Below, one piece after another: positions 50,171 to 58,113 of a stretch of 64,000 nt of DNA. The position numbers and the translations under genes are program-made. Source of the DNA: JBARKJ01 sp049801375 (GTDB taxonomy: Bacteria; Nitrospirota; JACRHJ01); contig JBARKJ010000042.1 in the NCBI GenBank assembly GCA_049801375.1, forward strand, positions 83,707-147,706. Reading direction: 5' to 3'. Under the pieces are notes generated by a model. The model was not told the origin of the DNA. It worked only from the letters and a program-made list of their open reading frames with translations, and did no database searches. The stretch's first letter is position 1. Every line of letters starts with the position of its first letter.

Positions 50171-50608
50171 ATGACCGCGGACATCAAATACCCCAAATAC
50201 GATATCGAGCAGAATGTCGGTTTTCTCCTGGCGAAGGCGTACCAGCGGGGATTTGCCATGTTCCGCGACAGGCTCCAGGGCTACGGCATTACCCCGCCGC
50301 AGTTTTCGCTACTGGCGTTCCTGTGGAAACAGGACGGGCTGTCCCAGGCGGAGCTGTCGGAAAAGAGCCAGATAGACCGGGCGACCATGGTGGGCCTGGT
50401 GGACCGCATGGAGGACGAGGGGCTGGTAAAGCGCGAGAAACACGCCTCGGACCGGCGCGCATGGCGCATCTGCCTCACTGAGAAGGGCAGGGCGCTCGAA
50501 GACGAGCTGTGTTCCATCGCTACCGAGGTGACTGGGCGTCTTACCTCGAAACTCGGCGAGCGCGAGGTCCGGGAACTTAAAAAAATACTTTCAAAGATCA
50601 GGCGTTGA
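50171..50608 (+). CDS. MarR/SlyA-family transcriptional regulator
   Basis: 145 aa from ATG at 50171; upstream in-frame codons would overlap the operator. The winged helix shows SQAELSEKSQIDRATMVGLVDRMEDEGLVKREKHASDRRAW, the family's recognition helix and wing. It likely represses this operon until a toxic ligand binds. The efflux genes follow directly (12 nt). Confidence 0.92.
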   Translation: MTADIKYPKYDIEQNVGFLLAKAYQRGFAMFRDRLQGYGITPPQFSLLAFLWKQDGLSQAELSEKSQIDRATMVGLVDRMEDEGLVKREKHASDRRAWRICLTEKGRALEDELCSIATEVTGRLTSKLGEREVRELKKILSKIRR

Positions 50609-50619
50609 CGGAGGGCAGG

Positions 50620-51702
50620 ATGTCGGAAGAACCTAAAAGCGAAGTCCCGGCGAAAAAATCGGGCAACGGGAACAAGAAAAGGCGTGCGGCCATAATACTG
50701 CTGGTGTTGATCGTCATAGGCGGCTTCATCGGCATCAGGGTATACGCCCTTTCCAAAATCCATGTGAACACCGACGACGCCTTCATTGACGCGCACGTTT
50801 ACCAGGTCTCGGCGCGGGTATCTGGATATGTGAAGCGGGTAAACGTGGACGATAACCAGAGTGTGAAAAAGGGGGACGTGCTGGTCGGACTTGACACTTC
50901 CGATTATATCACGTCGGTCAATAATGCCAGCGCGTCACTTGACCTTGCGAAAAACGAAACTCACGGGGACGTGGCGAACGTCGGCTCCGCCGAGGCCGCG
51001 GTAAACCTGGCGAAGTCCCGGCTGGACCTGGCGGCGAAGAACGATGCGCGCGGGGAAACACTGTTTAAAAAAGGGATCATCGCGAGGCAGGACCTGGACA
51101 CCCTGACGACGGATAAAAAAGTCGCCGCTTCGGCGCTGAAAGACGTCGAAGACGCCCGGAAGAAAGCCGCCGCTAACGCCGGTTTCCTTGTACCGGGCGG
51201 CGACAAGGCAAAGATAGCGCAGAAGGAGGCCCAGCTTGCGCAGGCGAAACTGAATCTGGGCTACACATCTATTGTCTCTCCCGCGGACGGCTATGTCACG
51301 AACAAATCTGTCGAACCGGGCAATAACGTACAGCCGGGGCAGGCGCTCCTGGCCGTCGTGGAGCTGAATAATACCTGGGTGACCGCAAACTATAAAGAGA
51401 ACCAGCTCACGTACGTACGTCCGGGCCAGCAGGTGGAATTTGCCGTCGATACCTACCCGAATATGAAGTTCCGGGGTAAGGTCGACAGCATAATGGCCGG
51501 CACCGGGGCGGCTTTTTCACTCCTCCCGCCGGAGAACGCCACAGGCAACTACGTTAAAATCGTCCAGAGGATACCAGTGAAAATCCTTATAGACCAGACG
51601 AGCGACCCGAAGCATCTCCTCAGGGTCGGCATGAGCGTAGAGCCTACGATTAGCACCGGAAAGTCCATTATGCAAGTCCTGCGGGACGCGGTCGGCATTT
51701 AG
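50620..51702 (+). CDS. HlyD-family membrane fusion protein (EmrA-like)
   Basis: 360 aa from ATG at 50620, 5 nt after GGAGG; an in-frame TTG at 50605 is less likely. One TM helix (about 18-38), a biotinyl-lipoyl half (VSARVSGYVKRVNVDDNQSVKKGDVLV), a coiled-coil hairpin and the second lipoyl half (TSIVSPADGYVTNKSVEPGNNV). It links the inner-membrane transporter to an outer-membrane channel; no TolC is encoded in the window. Confidence 0.92.
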   Translation: MSEEPKSEVPAKKSGNGNKKRRAAIILLVLIVIGGFIGIRVYALSKIHVNTDDAFIDAHVYQVSARVSGYVKRVNVDDNQSVKKGDVLVGLDTSDYITSVNNASASLDLAKNETHGDVANVGSAEAAVNLAKSRLDLAAKNDARGETLFKKGIIARQDLDTLTTDKKVAASALKDVEDARKKAAANAGFLVPGGDKAKIAQKEAQLAQAKLNLGYTSIVSPADGYVTNKSVEPGNNVQPGQALLAVVELNNTWVTANYKENQLTYVRPGQQVEFAVDTYPNMKFRGKVDSIMAGTGAAFSLLPPENATGNYVKIVQRIPVKILIDQTSDPKHLLRVGMSVEPTISTGKSIMQVLRDAVGI

Positions 51703-51749
51703 AAGCCGTCCCCCTCACCCACAAAACGAGCCAGTTTAAACTATTTGCG

Positions 51750-53300
51750 ATGGCTGAGCAGAAAAAAGTAAACAAGTGGCTTATCACCTTCGCGGTGATG
51801 CTCCCCACGCTGATGGAGATCATCGACACCTCCGTCGCCAACGTGGCCCTGCCTCATATGCAGGGAAGTTTCAGCGCGGGGGCGGACGAGATAACGTGGG
51901 TACTCACCAGCTATCTCGTCAGCAATGCGGTGGTCCTCCCGATGACCGGCTGGCTGGGCGGCCTCTTCGGAAGGAAAAGGTTCCTGATCTCCTGCATAAC
52001 GCTTTTCACCATCGCGTCTTTCCTTTGCGGCGCGGCCCCGAACCTCGGCATGTTAATATTCTTCCGCGTGCTCCAGGGCGCGGCGGGCGGGGCGCTTCAG
52101 CCGATGAGCCAGGCGATAATGCTGGAGACGTTCCCGGTAGTGGAGCGGGGAATAGCCATGGCCATATACGGCGTGGGCGCCATGTTCGGCCCAATCATCG
52201 GCCCGGCGCTCGGGGGCTGGATAACGGACAACATAAGCTGGCGCTGGATATTCTACATCAATATCCCGACAGGCGTCATCGCGGTAATCATGGCGAAGTT
52301 ATTCGTGTTCGACCCGTCGTACATAAAGAAGAAAGTCGCGAACATCGACTACATCGGCCTCGGTCTTTTAGTGGTGGGCATGGGGGCGCTCCAGGTGGTG
52401 CTGGACAAGGGCCAGAGGGAGGACTGGTTCAGTTCGCCGTTCATCGTCATCTTTTCGGCCACGGCTATTCTTGCGCTTATCTTCCTCATATATTACGAGC
52501 TGCACCACGACCATCCGATCCTCCATTTGAGGCTGTTTAAGGATAAGTCCTTCGCGGCCGGAAACTTCCTGATGTTCATGTTCGGTTTCTGCCTGTACAG
52601 CACCATTACGCTCATCGCGCTTCTGCTGCAGACGCTGATGGGTTACGACGCTACGCTGGCCGGGATGGTGCTTGCGCCGGGCGGTATCGCGACTCTCCTC
52701 ATGATGCCTGTAGTGGGCATGGCGCTGAAGAAATATGACGGGAGGAAACTGGTTTTTTTAGGCCTGATTATCGGCTCGGTCGCGCTTTACCATATGAGCC
52801 GGTTCACCCTTGACGCGTCCTTCTGGACCTTCGTATGGCCGCGCGTCACGCTCGGCGTGGGTCTCGCCATGATATTCGTGCCGCTTAACACCCTCACCTT
52901 CGCGTCCATCCCGAAAGAAGAGATGGGGAACGCGACAGGTTTTTTTAACCTGCTTCGGAATACGGGCGGAGGCATCGGCATAGGCATTTCGGCCACGATC
53001 CTGCAGAGGTATTCGCAGTTCTACCAGAACGTGCTGGCGACTCACGTGAACCCTTACAACCCTGTATTCCAGCGGCATTTCGGCCAGATGAAGGCGGGTC
53101 TTATAGCGAAGGGCATAGAGCCGACGGCCGCGGGACATAAGTCGCTGGCCCTGCTTTACGCGCAAGTCCAGAGGCAGGCGGGGATGCTTGCATATAACCG
53201 CGTATTTTTCATATTATGCATCGCGTTCGTTTCAGTAATCCCGTTCCTGCTTTTCCTGAGACGCGTGAAGGGACAGGGTCCGGCGGCGGGAATGCATTAA
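51750..53300 (+). CDS. DHA2-family drug:H+ antiporter (EmrB/QacA type)
   Basis: 516 aa, about 14 TM helices. WLITFAVMLPTLMEIIDTSVANVALPHM (with motif D1), GWLGGLFGRKRFL (motif A) and the GVGAMFGPIIGPALGGW motif C mark proton-driven antiporters. It would expel hydrophobic drugs or bile-like compounds with the HlyD partner and an outer-membrane channel. Last gene of the marR operon. Confidence 0.93.
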   Translation: MAEQKKVNKWLITFAVMLPTLMEIIDTSVANVALPHMQGSFSAGADEITWVLTSYLVSNAVVLPMTGWLGGLFGRKRFLISCITLFTIASFLCGAAPNLGMLIFFRVLQGAAGGALQPMSQAIMLETFPVVERGIAMAIYGVGAMFGPIIGPALGGWITDNISWRWIFYINIPTGVIAVIMAKLFVFDPSYIKKKVANIDYIGLGLLVVGMGALQVVLDKGQREDWFSSPFIVIFSATAILALIFLIYYELHHDHPILHLRLFKDKSFAAGNFLMFMFGFCLYSTITLIALLLQTLMGYDATLAGMVLAPGGIATLLMMPVVGMALKKYDGRKLVFLGLIIGSVALYHMSRFTLDASFWTFVWPRVTLGVGLAMIFVPLNTLTFASIPKEEMGNATGFFNLLRNTGGGIGIGISATILQRYSQFYQNVLATHVNPYNPVFQRHFGQMKAGLIAKGIEPTAAGHKSLALLYAQVQRQAGMLAYNRVFFILCIAFVSVIPFLLFLRRVKGQGPAAGMH

Positions 53301-53314
53301 GCCTTTCCAGCGAC

Positions 53315-53644
53315 TTATTCAATTTTCTTTATTGATTTAATCTGCAGGACCGTATATTTCCCGCGCTCGACTCCGGTCTTATCTTTCAGCGTCCCGGTCA
53401 CAACTGCCCGCTCTCCTTTATACTGCTGCATATTCGTGTCGCCGGGGTCCAGCTCTATCTGCTTGAATATCCTCCCGCCCACCGCCGTCTCGAAATCCAG
53501 GACCAGCGCCCAGCCGGTCGTCTCTCCGCCGATGGCCATCACCTGCCGTACCGTGCCGGAAAGTTGCAGTTCTTCCGGAGTGCCGTCCGCGAAAGCGACA
53601 GACGCAAAAAGTGCAATACACATAAACGTAATCAAATATTTCAT
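53315..53644 (-). CDS. Small secreted protein of unknown function
   Basis: 109 aa from ATG at 53644, overlapping the radA stop by 4 nt (ATGA). A signal peptide (to about residue 19, SVAFA-DG) precedes a beta-rich domain with the look of an OB-type fold (QLSGTVRQVMAIGG, GTLKDKTGVERGKY). No family was recognised. Translationally coupled to radA. Confidence 0.7.
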   Translation of the reverse strand: MKYLITFMCIALFASVAFADGTPEELQLSGTVRQVMAIGGETTGWALVLDFETAVGGRIFKQIELDPGDTNMQQYKGERAVVTGTLKDKTGVERGKYTVLQIKSIKKIE

Positions 53645-55008
53645 TGCAGCACCGCCTCCAGGGCCTCGTCGGCCTGCTCTACGCCAATAAGCTCTATCCC
53701 CTTCACCTTGTGCATCTTCGAGAGGTTCGCCGCGGGCAGGACGCACCGCTCAAACCCCAGCTTCGCCGCCTCGTATGCGCGCATCTCCGCCTGGGCTATC
53801 GCGCGCACTTCTCCGCCCAGGCCCACCTCGCCCATCACCACGGTCCGCGCGGATACCGGCACGTCCTTGAACGCCGACGCCACAGCCGCCATCAGCCCAA
53901 GGTCCACGGACGGCTCGTCCACCTTCAGGCCGCCGACCACGTTCACGTACACGTCCTGTCCCATCAGGTGCAGGCCGACACGCTTTTCCAGCACCGCAAG
54001 GAGAAGCGTGAAGCGCCCGAAGTCTACGCCGATTGCCGTGCGGCGGGGGTTGCCGAAAGTCGTGGGCGTAACAAGCGCCTGAAGCTCCGCCATGATGGGC
54101 CGCGTCCCCTCCACCGTGGACACCACGACAGAGCCGGTCACGTCGCTTCGTCTCTCCGCCAGGAAAATCTCCGAGGGGTTCTTCACCTCTTTCAGGCCCG
54201 CGCCCTTCATCTCGAACACGCCTATTTCGTTGGTCGAGCCGAAGCGGTTTTTAACCGCCCTGAGTATCCGGAACGCATGGCCCCGGTCTCCTTCAAAGTA
54301 TAGCACCGTGTCCACCATATGCTCCAGCACGCGCGGCCCGGCGATGGAGCCGTCCTTTGTCACGTGCCCGACGATGAACACCGGCGTCCCCGTCTTTTTT
54401 GCGAACGCGACGAGTTGCCCCGCGCCCTCGCGCACCTGTGAAATGCTGCCCGGCGCGGACGAGATGCTTGCCGTGTAAAGCGTCTGGACGGAGTCCACGA
54501 CGAATGCGTCCGGCTTCACGTCCGATGCGTGGCGCAAAATGTCCTCAAGGTTGTTCTCCGCAAGGACGTACAGCCCGTCCGAGCTGCAACCGAGCCTCTC
54601 GCCCCGGAGTTTTATCTGACGCGGGGACTCCTCGCCGGAGCAGTACAGCACGCGCTTCCCGCGCCTCGCAAGCTCGTCCATCGCCTGGAGCATGAGCGTC
54701 GATTTCCCGATGCCGGGGTCGCCTCCGACCAGCACGACGGAGCCTTTCACGATGCCGCCGCCAAGCACGCGGTCAAGCTCTCCGATGCCGATGGAATCCC
54801 GGTGCTCGCCCTCGCTAAGTATCTCTCCGATTGGCGTCGGGCGGCCCTTCGCAGTGTCGATATACTGCGCCGCTATCCCGCGCTGTGGCGGGGCTTCACG
54901 CTCCTCGACCATCGTGTTCCATCCGCCGCACTCCGGGCACTTCCCCATCCATTTCGGGGACATCGACCCGCAAGCCTGACACGCGAAAAATGTTTTTTCT
55001 TTAGGCAT
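53641..55008 (-). CDS. radA: DNA repair protein RadA
   Basis: 455 aa. The zinc finger is C10, C13, C24, C27; the RecA-like ATPase has Walker A GGDPGIGKSTLM and the KNRFGS motif (KNRFGSTNEIGVF), and a C-terminal Lon-protease-like domain follows (about 280-455). RadA is a DnaB-type helicase that extends recombination intermediates and helps process branched DNA. It is the first gene before the small secreted protein gene. Confidence 0.96.
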   Translation of the reverse strand: MPKEKTFFACQACGSMSPKWMGKCPECGGWNTMVEEREAPPQRGIAAQYIDTAKGRPTPIGEILSEGEHRDSIGIGELDRVLGGGIVKGSVVLVGGDPGIGKSTLMLQAMDELARRGKRVLYCSGEESPRQIKLRGERLGCSSDGLYVLAENNLEDILRHASDVKPDAFVVDSVQTLYTASISSAPGSISQVREGAGQLVAFAKKTGTPVFIVGHVTKDGSIAGPRVLEHMVDTVLYFEGDRGHAFRILRAVKNRFGSTNEIGVFEMKGAGLKEVKNPSEIFLAERRSDVTGSVVVSTVEGTRPIMAELQALVTPTTFGNPRRTAIGVDFGRFTLLLAVLEKRVGLHLMGQDVYVNVVGGLKVDEPSVDLGLMAAVASAFKDVPVSARTVVMGEVGLGGEVRAIAQAEMRAYEAAKLGFERCVLPAANLSKMHKVKGIELIGVEQADEALEAVLQ

Positions 55009-55032
55009 TGCCTATTGCTCTTTTCTTTAGTT

Positions 55033-55061
55033 TGTCATTCTGAGCGTAGCGAAGAATCCGC
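55033..55061 (+). repeat. Left arm of a 29-bp inverted repeat
   Basis: Begins TGTCATTCTGAGCG and ends GAAGAATCCGC. Its reverse complement recurs at 55358-55386 with one mismatch; the pair brackets the split HTH-like gene. A very similar sequence is a common dispersed repeat in many bacterial genomes. Confidence 0.85.
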
Positions 55062-55065
55062 CTTT

Positions 55066-55251
55066 TTATTGTGGCCGCCTATCTGACTTCTTAATTATTA
55101 TTTCTCCCTGCTCTTCCATCATATCGGCCAAATTTATCATTTTTGTGAATTCTGTAGGATATGATTTTGTCATGCCGATTTCTTTACAGAATTCCTTAGC
55201 ATTCACTCCTCTTAACTCATTGGCATGAATTAAGATTTGATAATGGAACAT
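55066..55251 (-). pseudogene. HTH-like small protein, probable 3' part of a frame-disrupted gene
   Basis: 61 aa: MFHYQILIHANELRG, then KEFCKEIGMTKSYPTEF, reading like the recognition helix of a small helix-turn-helix protein. It starts at the stop of a 19-codon frame (55251-55310) with a TAATG overlap, and lacks a good ribosome-binding site of its own. The two parts together would make a continuous small HTH protein if a one-base shift were undone, so this is either a frameshifted gene or a coupled pair. The region is AT-rich. Confidence 0.5.
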
Positions 55252-55310
55252 TACAGTTTTTTCCCATATTCAGCCGCATGTATTGCTGCCTTAATTTTTT
55301 TGATATCCAT
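55251..55310 (-). pseudogene. Short 5' frame of the HTH-like gene
   Basis: A 19-aa frame (MDIKKIKAAIHAAEYGKKL) with an excellent ribosome-binding site (AGGGAGA 6 nt upstream). Its stop overlaps the ATG of the next frame. Probably the original start of the HTH-like gene. Confidence 0.5.
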
Positions 55311-55357
55311 TTTTAATCTCCCTTCATTAAAATTATAGGTCTTTTAAATCCCCAAAT

Positions 55358-55386
55358 GCGGATTCTTCGCTTCGCTCAGAATGACA
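55358..55386 (-). repeat. Right arm of the 29-bp inverted repeat
   Basis: Reverse complement of 55033-55061 with one mismatch (28 of 29). The pair spans 354 bp in total. Confidence 0.85.
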
Positions 55387-55392
55387 ATGAGG

Positions 55393-55432
55393 AATATTCT
55401 CTCCCTACCCGCTTGCTCACACTAAAATAGCA
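55393..55432 (-). repeat. Degenerate copy of the 3' end of alr
   Basis: About 40 nt matching the alr 3' end at 55912-55952 in the same orientation with about 34 identities and one gap. Separated from the real alr end by the DUF559 cassette. Confidence 0.7.
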
Positions 55433-55446
55433 CTGCCTTTAAGCCT

Positions 55447-55469
55447 CCCTCACCCCCTGCCCCTCTCCC
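55447..55469 (+). repeat. Left arm of a perfect 23-bp inverted repeat flanking the DUF559 gene
   Basis: Starts CCCTCACCCCC and ends CCTCTCCC. The exact reverse complement is at 55882-55904. Related C-rich repeats occur at about 35938 and 43770. Confidence 0.9.
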
Positions 55470-55482
55470 ATTGGTAGAGGGG

Positions 55483-55842
55483 TCAAGGAAGAAGGTTTAT
55501 TATATCAATAAGCACTTTCTCCGGATTAAGAACAACCTCTTTGGAAGGAACATGAAGAATCCTGAGCCCTCGTAAGGTTAATTCCTCGTCCCGCGCTTTG
55601 TCGTATTCCTTCTGGTCTTCTACTGAATGATATTTCCCGTCCAGCTCGACCACAAGAGATGCTTCATGACAGTAAAAATCGGCAATATACCGTCCAATAG
55701 GATGCTGCCGACGAAACTTATACCCTTTAATTTGCCTGTCTCTTATGCAATGCCACAGAAAATTTTCCGTCATTGTCGGCTTTTGTCTGAATTCCCTCGC
55801 CAGGTCAAGTATGTATTTTGGTATTTGGTCTGTCTTTTCCAT
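55483..55842 (-). CDS. DUF559 (Vsr-like) endonuclease-domain protein
   Basis: 119 aa. The DUF559 pattern is complete: an N-terminal helix TENFLWHCIRDRQIKG, KFRRQHPIGRYIADFYC, then the nuclease-like VVELDGKYH with downstream LRGLRILHVPSKEV. This fold relates to very-short-patch repair endonucleases and PD-(D/E)xK nucleases, but no activity is established for DUF559. It lies between perfect 23-bp inverted repeats and a duplicated segment of alr, as if it had been inserted. A ribosome-binding site is not evident. Confidence 0.88.
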   Translation of the reverse strand: MEKTDQIPKYILDLAREFRQKPTMTENFLWHCIRDRQIKGYKFRRQHPIGRYIADFYCHEASLVVELDGKYHSVEDQKEYDKARDEELTLRGLRILHVPSKEVVLNPEKVLIDIINLLP

Positions 55843-55881
55843 ATAAATAATTTGGCATTTTTCCTTAACCCCTCGCCCTCT

Positions 55882-55904
55882 GGGAGAGGGGCAGGGGGTG
55901 AGGG
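55882..55904 (-). repeat. Right arm of the perfect 23-bp inverted repeat
   Basis: Exact reverse complement of 55447-55469, ending 2 nt from the alr stop codon. Confidence 0.9.
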
Positions 55905-55906
55905 CA

Positions 55907-57019
55907 TTACCTATACTCTCTCCCTACCCTCTTGCTCACATTGCATAGCACCTCGTACGAAATCGTATCGAGAAGCCCGGCGACTTCTTCGGCGGTGATT
56001 TGTTCCTCGCCTTGTTGGCCGATGATTACCGCATCGTCGTAGACCTTCGCGTTGGGGACTTCGCTCACGTCCACCATTATCATGTCCATGCAGACGGTGC
56101 CGACGATGGGACAGCGTTTCCCGCCGATGAGCACGCTCCCGCGGTTGCTCAGTTTGCGGTTAAGCCCGTCCGCGTACCCGATGGGGAGAGTGGCGATCAG
56201 GCTTTCCTTTTTCGTGTAGAACGTCCGGCCGTAGCTTATCGGCGTATCCGGCCCGACTTTTTTTATGTGCATTATTTTCGTCTTCAGGCTCATCACGGGC
56301 TTAAGGTCTACTTTGCCGCGCATCTCCTCGGACGGATAACAGCCGTAGAGCATTATGCCGGGGCGCACCATGTTGAAACGCGCGGCTGCGAAATCTATCA
56401 CGGCGGCGCTGCCCGAAGCGTGCAGGAGCGGTATCTCGACCCCCTCTTCCCGGAGGCGCTCCACGACCATCCTGAACCGCGCCACCTGCATCTCGGCGTA
56501 GGATTTATCAGGCCCGGAGACGTCCGAGAGGTGCGTCATAAGACCCTCTACCTTCAGTCCCGGCAGCCTGGATATGAGCAGGACGAAATCCACCGAGTCC
56601 TCCGGCATGACCCCGACGCGGCTCATCCCCGTATCGATTTTCACGTGCACGGGCAAAATTTGTGATACACGGGAGGCCGCTTGCGAGAACGTTTCCGCCT
56701 GGGCACAAGTATATATTGCGGGCGTTAAACGGTGCCGAATCAGGTCGTCCACCTGGTGCTCGAACACCCCGCCCAGGACGAGAATTTCTGAATTTATTCC
56801 GGCACTTCGAAGCTCAGAACCCTCCTCGACAAGCGCCACTCCAAGCATGTCCACGCCCTCGGCAACCAGCCGCTTCGCGCACTCGACCGCGCCGTGCCCG
56901 TATGCATCCGCCTTCACAATTCCCAATATTTTCCGGCCACTTACGCACCGGCGCACCTCGCCCAGGTTATGCGCCAGGGCGGACAAGTCTATCTGTGCGG
57001 TTGTGGGACGGCCAGTCAT
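55907..57019 (-). CDS. alr: Alanine racemase
   Basis: 370 aa. The PLP lysine is in GIVKADAYGHGAVECAK near residue 35, the catalytic tyrosine in SYGRTFYTKKESLIATLPIGYADG; the C-terminal beta domain has GTVCMDMIMVDVS. It makes D-alanine for peptidoglycan. Its last ~13 codons are in the segment duplicated at 55393-55432; the stop codon lies next to the repeat of the DUF559 cassette. Confidence 0.95.
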   Translation of the reverse strand: MTGRPTTAQIDLSALAHNLGEVRRCVSGRKILGIVKADAYGHGAVECAKRLVAEGVDMLGVALVEEGSELRSAGINSEILVLGGVFEHQVDDLIRHRLTPAIYTCAQAETFSQAASRVSQILPVHVKIDTGMSRVGVMPEDSVDFVLLISRLPGLKVEGLMTHLSDVSGPDKSYAEMQVARFRMVVERLREEGVEIPLLHASGSAAVIDFAAARFNMVRPGIMLYGCYPSEEMRGKVDLKPVMSLKTKIMHIKKVGPDTPISYGRTFYTKKESLIATLPIGYADGLNRKLSNRGSVLIGGKRCPIVGTVCMDMIMVDVSEVPNAKVYDDAVIIGQQGEEQITAEEVAGLLDTISYEVLCNVSKRVGREYR

Positions 57020-57084
57020 AAGACGTAACTTTACTCCTTCCCTCCCCCATTCGCAACAATATTTTGATTATCTCCTCAATTTTA

Positions 57085-57113
57085 TTGACTTTACACGCGG
57101 TTTCACGTATCCT
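57085..57113 (+). promoter_or_regulatory. Sigma70-type promoter abutting the dehydratase-like gene
   Basis: TTGACT at 57085-57090 and TATCCT at 57108-57113 with a 17-nt spacer; the ATG at 57121 is 7 nt beyond the -10, so the transcript likely starts at the codon. Confidence 0.6.
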
Positions 57114-57120
57114 TCCAGGG

Positions 57121-58113
57121 ATGGAAAGAGCAGGTTTCACCACCACCGTCCCCGTGGAAGTTATCCTCGCCGCAGGGCTTATACCGGTCGATTTAAACAA
57201 CGTCTTCATAACCTCCGACGACCCCGGCGATACCGTTGACCGCGCGGAAGCTATCGGCTTCCCAAGGACGACCTGCGGCTGGATAAAGGGGCTGTACCTC
57301 TCGGCGAAGGAGATGGGCATAGAGCGAATCGTCGCCGTTACGCAGGGCGACTGCTCGAATACCCATGCCCTGATGGAGCTCTGGCAGGCGGACGGGCTAA
57401 AGATTATCCCGTTTGCGTATCCGTACGACCGGGACGCGGACCTGCTGAAACTTCAGATACATAAGCTCATGGACGCTCTGGGCGCGAGTGAGGAGCGGAC
57501 GTTAAAGGTTTTCAAGGAGCTTAGTCCGCTAAGGAGGAAACTCGCGCGCCTGGACGAGATGACCTGGAGAGACGGTAAAGTCACCGGCGCGGAAAACCAC
57601 GTCTGGCTTGTCTCGGCAAGCGATTTCGACGGCGACCCCGGTCTATTCGAGGCGCGGCTGGATACTTTTTTAGACGAAGCAGGGCGCCGCGAGCCTCTGC
57701 CTGAAAATGTCGTGCGGCTTGGTTACATCGGCGTGCCGCCGATTTTTTCCGACCTCTACGAAGTGGCGGAAAAGGCGGGGGCGCGGGTGGTTTTAAACGA
57801 GGTGCAGAGGCAGTTCTCCATGCCGTACGAAACAGGCGGTTTATATGAGCAGTACGCCCGGTACACTTATCCGTATGACGTCTTCGGGCGCATCCGGGAC
57901 ATTAAAGAACAGATGACGCTCCGCCGCATGGACGGCATAATACATTACTGCCAGAGCTTCTGCTTCCGGGCAATCGAAGACCTGATACTGAGGCGGGAAA
58001 TTAAACTGCCGGTGCTGACGATCGAAGGGGACCGCCCGGGTCCGGTGGACGCGAGGACGCGCATAAGGCTGGAAGGCTTTATCGAAATGTTAAGGGACAG
58101 GTTTCTAAAATGA
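57121..58113 (+). CDS. 2-hydroxyacyl-CoA dehydratase D-family protein (possible double-cubane protein)
   Basis: 330 aa from ATG at 57121; the preceding in-frame codons lie in the promoter. TTVPVEVILAAGLIPVDLNN is the family N-terminus. Cysteines lie in RTTCGW, TQGDCSN and IHYCQSFC, placed as FeS-cluster ligands in HgdB-type subunits. True dehydratases have two such subunits; only one is present, directly coupled (ATGA) to the activator ATPase. This one-subunit-plus-activator set matches the YjiM/YjiL-like arrangement of double-cubane cluster proteins, which catalyse low-potential reductions of small molecules. Substrate unknown. Confidence 0.8.
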   Translation: MERAGFTTTVPVEVILAAGLIPVDLNNVFITSDDPGDTVDRAEAIGFPRTTCGWIKGLYLSAKEMGIERIVAVTQGDCSNTHALMELWQADGLKIIPFAYPYDRDADLLKLQIHKLMDALGASEERTLKVFKELSPLRRKLARLDEMTWRDGKVTGAENHVWLVSASDFDGDPGLFEARLDTFLDEAGRREPLPENVVRLGYIGVPPIFSDLYEVAEKAGARVVLNEVQRQFSMPYETGGLYEQYARYTYPYDVFGRIRDIKEQMTLRRMDGIIHYCQSFCFRAIEDLILRREIKLPVLTIEGDRPGPVDARTRIRLEGFIEMLRDRFLK

